From Saprospiraceae bacterium (lineage in GTDB: Bacteria; Bacteroidota; Bacteroidia; Chitinophagales; Saprospiraceae), in contig JALHOZ010000016.1 of NCBI GenBank assembly GCA_022842725.1, positions 35,673 through 99,672 of the forward strand: DNA of 64,000 nt. The letters run 5' to 3'. Below the pieces are notes generated by a model, which saw only the letters and a program-made list of their open reading frames with translations, searched no databases and was not told the DNA's origin. Positions 59,699-64,000 of the stretch are shown here, in pieces. The first letter of the stretch is position 1. Each line of letters opens with the position of its first letter. Both the position numbers and the translations under genes were made by a program.

Positions 59699-62600
59699 TT
59701 ATTCAATCTTGATCAACTTACGGACAAAAGTCTCATTACCAATGTTTAAACGCAGATAATATACTCCTTGAATCAGATTATACATTTCCACATTATATGT
59801 ATCGCTGCCGGAATGTAAAATTTCTCCTACATTTTTTGTCAATACCAAACGACCGGTTCCGTCATATAAGTCATAAGAAACATTTTGTCCTGCGACTGCA
59901 TCTATTTTCAGTTGAACATTGTCTTTTGTTGGGTTAGGATAAACTTGAACACCGATTAATTCGTCACGATTAACTTTAATTGAAACCGTTCCAATTTCTG
60001 TATTCTTACCATCAAAATCTACTTGTTTAACTCTGTATTCATAAATGCCGTCTAAGGAGATATCCCAATCATTATATTCATATACAACTTCGTTGTTGCT
60101 GAATCCTTTCCCGTTAATTTTGGCGTATTCAACAAACTGACCTTCATCAAGACTTCTTTCAATAATGAAATGACTGTTATTGATCTCTTTGGTGGTTACC
60201 CATCTCAATTGATTCACATCTTTGTCCTTATTCCACCATCCTGAAAGTTCTTTAACATCAACCGGCAATATGCTGATAAATCCAATATCAATATCCAATA
60301 TTGTCTGAGCATATCCAACTGTAAAGTTGAGGGTTGTTCCGTTTATAAAATCAACCACATCACTGTCCAGCATATCATCACCTCCCTGATTAGGAACAAC
60401 AAATTCATATCTGGTTACTCCAACACCCGGGGTAGGTCTGCTTACTTTAATATAGTAGGTGCCCGGTCGCACACAATCAAATAAATAATAACCCGGTCTT
60501 CCGTCAATCGGACTATTTCTGGTGAACTGTGTTTCAATCAATGTGTTAGTGAAGGCTTGGAAAAGCTGAACCTGAACATTGTTAATACCTAAATCACCAC
60601 CATCCTGAACGTTAGCATTGCTTCCAAAGTCTAACCATACAAAATCACCCACTTTGGCACATCTGTAATAACCGGCGTCAACTGTATTGTTGTATTCCCC
60701 GGATTTCAACTGATATGATTGTGTTTGACCTGTGACGGCATCTGCGTCACTATCTATAGCATCATTTGAACCAAAATTAGGTACAACAGAAAGATATTGG
60801 CTGCCTGGTCTTGTAAATGTAACTGTATATGAACCCGGAGTAAGATTGTTGAAATCATATCTTCCCATGTTATCTGTGGTAGTGGATAAATTTACAATAC
60901 TTCCATCTGTTCCTCTAACACCATTTAAAGTCACTGTTACATTTTGTAGTGCAGGTTCAAAAGCATCTTGTACATTGTTCAGGTTGGTGTCCTCCCAAAC
61001 AAAATCTCCGATACGTGCCAATCTGTAGAATCCGGCATCAATGGTCAGATCAGACTGACCGGAAACCAATGTTACTAAAGGTGCTCTACCTGTAACCGGA
61101 TCTGCGTCACTGTCCTTTTCCTCATCTCCTCCTCTTTCATTGGCAGTTGGAATATAACCAGCTTTAGTGTCAAATTTGACAATGTAATTTCCTGGTGCAA
61201 GATTGTCGAATAAATAGAAACCACTCAAATTGGTAACTGTAAACCTTATTTGGTTTCCGTTTTCATCCAAAAGTCTTACGGTAACTCCTGAAATTCCGGA
61301 TTCATTGTCATCCTGGATACCATCAACATCTGAATCTTCCCAAACATAATCTCCCAATCTGGCAAGCTTATAATATCCGGCATCGATAGTATTATTGTTG
61401 TCTCCCGGATTCAGGTTAAAATTATCTGTTCTACCCGTTGTAGTATTTGGATTACTATCATTTCCATCATTTGTGCCCGGAGCATTTTTAGGTGTTCTAC
61501 TATATTCAGATACTTCGCCAAACACAATGTAATAGCTACCTTTACAAACCTCAAACTGATAATAACCTGCATTACCACTTCTTGAAGCTGTTAATGTAGA
61601 AGCAACAAGGGCATTATTAGAAGCATTAAACAAATTGACGGATACACCGTTTATTCCCGGCTCATTAATATCCTGTCTTCCATTTCCATTTATATCCTCC
61701 CATACAAAATCTCCAACAAATGCTTTTGGTTCCACCGTTGCCGTGATGCTGTTGTTTGTAGAACTACAACCTTTATTGTCTGTGACGGTAACGCTGTACA
61801 ATCCGCTCATAGCAACTGTTGCATCTGGCCTGCTGACATTTTGTGTTGTTGCACTAAAACCGTTTGGTCCGTTCCATACATATGTATATCCAGGTGTACC
61901 CCCGCTTGGTGTTGAACTAATTTCTAATGTAGAACCTGCACAAACAGCTGGTGCACTTAAAACCACTGCCGGATTTGGATTTACTGTAGTTGAAACTGCG
62001 CTTGTAGCTGAACAACCTTTGCTGTCCGTTACAGTCACTACGTATCCTCCTGCCATGGTAATGGTAACATTTGGTCGTGTAACATTCTGAGTAGTTGCAC
62101 TAAATCCATTCGGACCGCTCCATACATAGGTGTAACCAGGGGTACCTCCATTTGGAGTAGATGTAATAAGTAATGTTGAACCAACACAAACTTCATTGCT
62201 GGTAGCCTGGATTGTTGGATTTGGATTGACCGTTGCCTGAACACTACTGTTTGAAACACAACCTTTGCTGTCGGTAACTGTAACACTATACAGTCCGCTC
62301 ATCGCAGGCGTTGCATTCGCCCTGACAATATTTTGAGTTGTTGCACTAAACCCGTTCGGACCACTCCATACGTACGTATAACCTGGTGTGCCGCCGTTTG
62401 GTGTTGCGTTAATCTCCAATGTTGATCCGGTACAAACTTCAGATGTGACAACCTGTACTGTTGACCCAGGATTTACAATCGCCTGTATGCTGCTATTCGC
62501 AACACAACCTTTACTGTCGGTAACTGTAACACTGTACAAGCCGCTCATCGCAGGTGTGGCGTTTGCTCTGCTTACATTTTGTGTGCTTGCACTGAATCCG

Positions 62601-64000
62601 CTTGGACCACTCCATACATACGTATAACCAGGTGTGCCGCCGCTTGGCGTTGAATTAACTTCCAATGTTGAGCCGGCACATATTTCTGTTGTTGTGGTTT
62701 GTACTGTTGGATTCGGATTGACAGTCGCTTGTACGCTGCTGTTAGCTACACAGCCTTTGCTGTCGGTAACTGTAACACTGTACAATCCACTCATCGCTGG
62801 TGTAGCGTTTGCTCTGCTTACATTTTGTGTCATTGCACTATAACCGTTCGGACCACTCCATACATAGGTGTATCCTGGTGTACCTCCACTAGGTGTCGAA
62901 TTAACTGCAAGCGTTGAGCCTGCACATACTTCTGTTGTTGTGGTTTGTACTGTTGGATTCGGATTGACCGTCGCTTGTACGCTGCTGTTAGCCACACAGC
63001 CTTTGCTGTCGGTAACTGTGACACTGTACAATCCACTCATCGCTGGTGTAGCGTTTGCTCTGCTTACATTTTGTGTCGTTGCACTGAATCCGCTTGGACC
63101 ACTCCATACATACGTATAACCAGGTGTTCCACCACTAGGTGTCGAATTAACTTCCAACGTTGAGCCCGCACATATTTCTGTTGTTGTGGTTTGTACTGTT
63201 GGATTAGGATTGACCGTCGCTTGTACGCTGCTATTCGCAACACAGCCTTTGCTGTCGGTTACTGTAACACTGTACAATCCACTCATCGCTGGTGTAGCGT
63301 TTGTTCTGCTTACATTTTGTGTCATTGCACTATAACCGTTCGGACCACTCCATACATAGGTGTATCCTGGTGTACCTCCACTCGGTGTCGAATTAACTTC
63401 CAACGTTGAGCCCGCACATATTTCTGTTGTTGTGGTTTGTACTGTTGGATTAGGATTGACCGTCGCTTGTACGCTGCTGTTAGCAACACAACCTTTGCTG
63501 TCGGTAACTGTAACACTGTACAAGCCGCTCATCGCAGGTGTAGCGTTTGCTCTGCTTACATTTTGTGTAGTTGCACTGAATCCGCTTGGACCACTCCATA
63601 CATACGTATATCCAGGTGTACCACCGCTTGGTGTTGAATTAACTTCCAATGTAGAACCGGCACATATTTCTGTCGTCGTTGTTTGTACTGTTGGATTCGG
63701 ATTGACAGTCGCCTGTATGCTGCTATTCGCAACACAACCTTTGCTGTCGGTAACTGTAACACTGTACAATCCACTCATCGCTGGTGTAGCGTTTGCTCTG
63801 CCTACATTTTGTGTGGTTGCACTATAACCGTTCGGACCACTCCATACATACGTATATCCAGGTGTTCCGCCGCTTGGGGTTGAATTAACTTCCAATGTTG
63901 AGCCGGCACATATTTCTGTTGTTGTGGTTTGTACTGTTGGATTCGGATTGACAGTCGCTTGTACGCTGCTATTAGCTACACAGCCTTTGCTGTCGGTAAC
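59699..64000 (-). CDS. Giant T9SS-secreted adhesin with SprB/PKD-like and SdrD-type repeats (5' end outside the window)
   Basis: The frame stays open from the stop at 59699 to base 64000 (1433 codons). The ATG at 63895 is internal to a repeat, so the true start lies beyond the window. From the N-terminal side: at least nine 82-residue repeats (STLEVNSTPSGGTPGYTYVWSGP ... MSGLYSVTVTDSKGC) of SprB/PKD-like type; four SdrD-type B domains (VGDFVWEDINGNGRQDINEPGI and later copies), each with DxDxDG-like calcium sites; a fibronectin-like module (LPVDVKELSGWWNKDKDVNQLRWVTTKEINNSHFIIERS); and a C-terminal type A T9SS sorting domain (VQVYPNPTKDNVQLKID ... GVYYLRLNIGNETFVRKLIKIE). It should be exported by the type IX system and attached to or released from the surface. 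Confidence 0.9.
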   Translation of the reverse strand, partial: VTDSKGCVANSSVQATVNPNPTVQTTTTEICAGSTLEVNSTPSGGTPGYTYVWSGPNGYSATTQNVGRANATPAMSGLYSVTVTDSKGCVANSSIQATVNPNPTVQTTTTEICAGSTLEVNSTPSGGTPGYTYVWSGPSGFSATTQNVSRANATPAMSGLYSVTVTDSKGCVANSSVQATVNPNPTVQTTTTEICAGSTLEVNSTPSGGTPGYTYVWSGPNGYSAMTQNVSRTNATPAMSGLYSVTVTDSKGCVANSSVQATVNPNPTVQTTTTEICAGSTLEVNSTPSGGTPGYTYVWSGPSGFSATTQNVSRANATPAMSGLYSVTVTDSKGCVANSSVQATVNPNPTVQTTTTEVCAGSTLAVNSTPSGGTPGYTYVWSGPNGYSAMTQNVSRANATPAMSGLYSVTVTDSKGCVANSSVQATVNPNPTVQTTTTEICAGSTLEVNSTPSGGTPGYTYVWSGPSGFSASTQNVSRANATPAMSGLYSVTVTDSKGCVANSSIQAIVNPGSTVQVVTSEVCTGSTLEINATPNGGTPGYTYVWSGPNGFSATTQNIVRANATPAMSGLYSVTVTDSKGCVSNSSVQATVNPNPTIQATSNEVCVGSTLLITSTPNGGTPGYTYVWSGPNGFSATTQNVTRPNVTITMAGGYVVTVTDSKGCSATSAVSTTVNPNPAVVLSAPAVCAGSTLEISSTPSGGTPGYTYVWNGPNGFSATTQNVSRPDATVAMSGLYSVTVTDNKGCSSTNNSITATVEPKAFVGDFVWEDINGNGRQDINEPGINGVSVNLFNASNNALVASTLTASRSGNAGYYQFEVCKGSYYIVFGEVSEYSRTPKNAPGTNDGNDSNPNTTTGRTDNFNLNPGDNNNTIDAGYYKLARLGDYVWEDSDVDGIQDDNESGISGVTVRLLDENGNQIRFTVTNLSGFYLFDNLAPGNYIVKFDTKAGYIPTANERGGDEEKDSDADPVTGRAPLVTLVSGQSDLTIDAGFYRLARIGDFVWEDTNLNNVQDAFEPALQNVTVTLNGVRGTDGSIVNLSTTTDNMGRYDFNNLTPGSYTVTFTRPGSQYLSVVPNFGSNDAIDSDADAVTGQTQSYQLKSGEYNNTVDAGYYRCAKVGDFVWLDFGSNANVQDGGDLGINNVQVQLFQAFTNTLIETQFTRNSPIDGRPGYYLFDCVRPGTYYIKVSRPTPGVGVTRYEFVVPNQGGDDMLDSDVVDFINGTTLNFTVGYAQTILDIDIGFISILPVDVKELSGWWNKDKDVNQLRWVTTKEINNSHFIIERSLDEGQFVEYAKINGKGFSNNEVVYEYNDWDISLDGIYEYRVKQVDFDGKNTEIGTVSIKVNRDELIGVQVYPNPTKDNVQLKIDAVAGQNVSYDLYDGTGRLVLTKNVGEILHSGSDTYNVEMYNLIQGVYYLRLNIGNETFVRKLIKIE
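61741..64000 (-). repeat. Tandem 246-bp repeats (82 residues) in the adhesin
   Basis: At least nine copies, the last open at the window end. Those nearest the window end are almost identical; copies near 61741-62470 have diverged. Six successive copies alternate between an N-G-Y type and an S-G-F type after WSGP, giving a 492-bp higher-order period. The complementary strand is largely free of stops across the array, which produces many false plus-strand frames. Confidence 0.9.

Noticed and set aside
61635..63883. Many long plus-strand open frames (up to about 155 codons) across the adhesin repeats
   Set aside because: They recur with the 246-bp repeat period and are the complement of the minus-strand repeat codons; no independent start, promoter or family supports them.
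1..64000. CRISPR arrays, insertion sequences, tRNA and rRNA genes
   Set aside because: None was recognised on either strand. The only regular repeats are the adhesin units, and no transposase-like frame or terminal inverted repeat was seen.

Overview
The window is about 64 kb of low-GC chromosome from a member of the Bacteroidota, most likely a Saprospiria/Chitinophagia-type lineage. The support is the recurring Bacteroidota -7 promoter element TAnnTTTG a short distance upstream of many starts, a giant adhesin ending in a type A type-IX-secretion sorting domain, families typical of the phylum (DUF3078, DUF4197, TSP3 and lamin-tail surface proteins, Bacteroidota-style TonB), a fused hisB/hisIE operon, and poorly conserved Shine-Dalgarno sequences. 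The lineage below phylum is inference. I see no rRNA, tRNA, CRISPR array, insertion sequence or prophage; this is mostly core chromosome with surface-protein islands.

Layout. 1-300: 5' part of a secreted lipoprotein-like gene (minus). 587-4659: nucleoside-type MFS permease, an unknown membrane protein, and dnaX, which carries an A10 run at the gamma/tau boundary. 4793-7041: a Crp/Fnr regulator, a DUF4197 lipoprotein and ruvC. 7045-10253: rsmE divergent from a metal locus (DtxR/MntR-like repressor with a DtxR-type operator in its promoter, a membrane-anchored metal-binding protein, an ATPase, no permease). 10258-13459 (minus): elaA, a degenerate EEP-fold membrane protein, a lamin-tail protein. 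13642-19495: asd, a coiled-coil protein, OxyR, an MBL hydrolase, prfC. 19768-24956: htpG convergent with a six-gene minus-strand run (two thioredoxin-fold proteins, a lipoprotein, OsmC, rsmA, yqeY). 25103-32096: a GHMP kinase, small membrane proteins, a DUF3078 barrel, a CX4CH lipoprotein, glyS-dtd, and a YtxH/holin-like envelope cassette. 32202-35191: an LRR/TSP3 surface protein and a nitrilase-family amidase.

35435-42352 is a complete hisGDCBHAF(IE) operon on the minus strand. All cistrons overlap except hisG-hisD. It is preceded by a leader with all parts of a transcription attenuator: a 17-codon peptide containing five consecutive His codons, a strong intrinsic terminator, and an antiterminator pairing that overlaps the end of the leader peptide. 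A short element in this leader is also complementary to the hisG start region.

42704-52516 holds an LpxL-type acyltransferase, a LolA-like protein, a VPS10/BNR protein, a macrodomain protein, a CMP-kinase-like fusion, tdk, nadB and a small membrane protein. 52649-57352 (minus) is an envelope cluster: a very large propeller/beta-barrel protein, VanZ and TonB. 57751-58965 is an MltD-like lytic transglycosylase. 59699-64000 (minus, runs off the window) is an adhesin with at least nine 82-residue SprB/PKD-like repeats, four SdrD-type B domains and a T9SS sorting domain.

The most rewarding points are the his attenuator and its second-layer pairing, the dnaX slippage site, the metal operon with its operator but no permease, the CMP-kinase/ParB-like fusion, and the alternating higher-order repeat in the adhesin.
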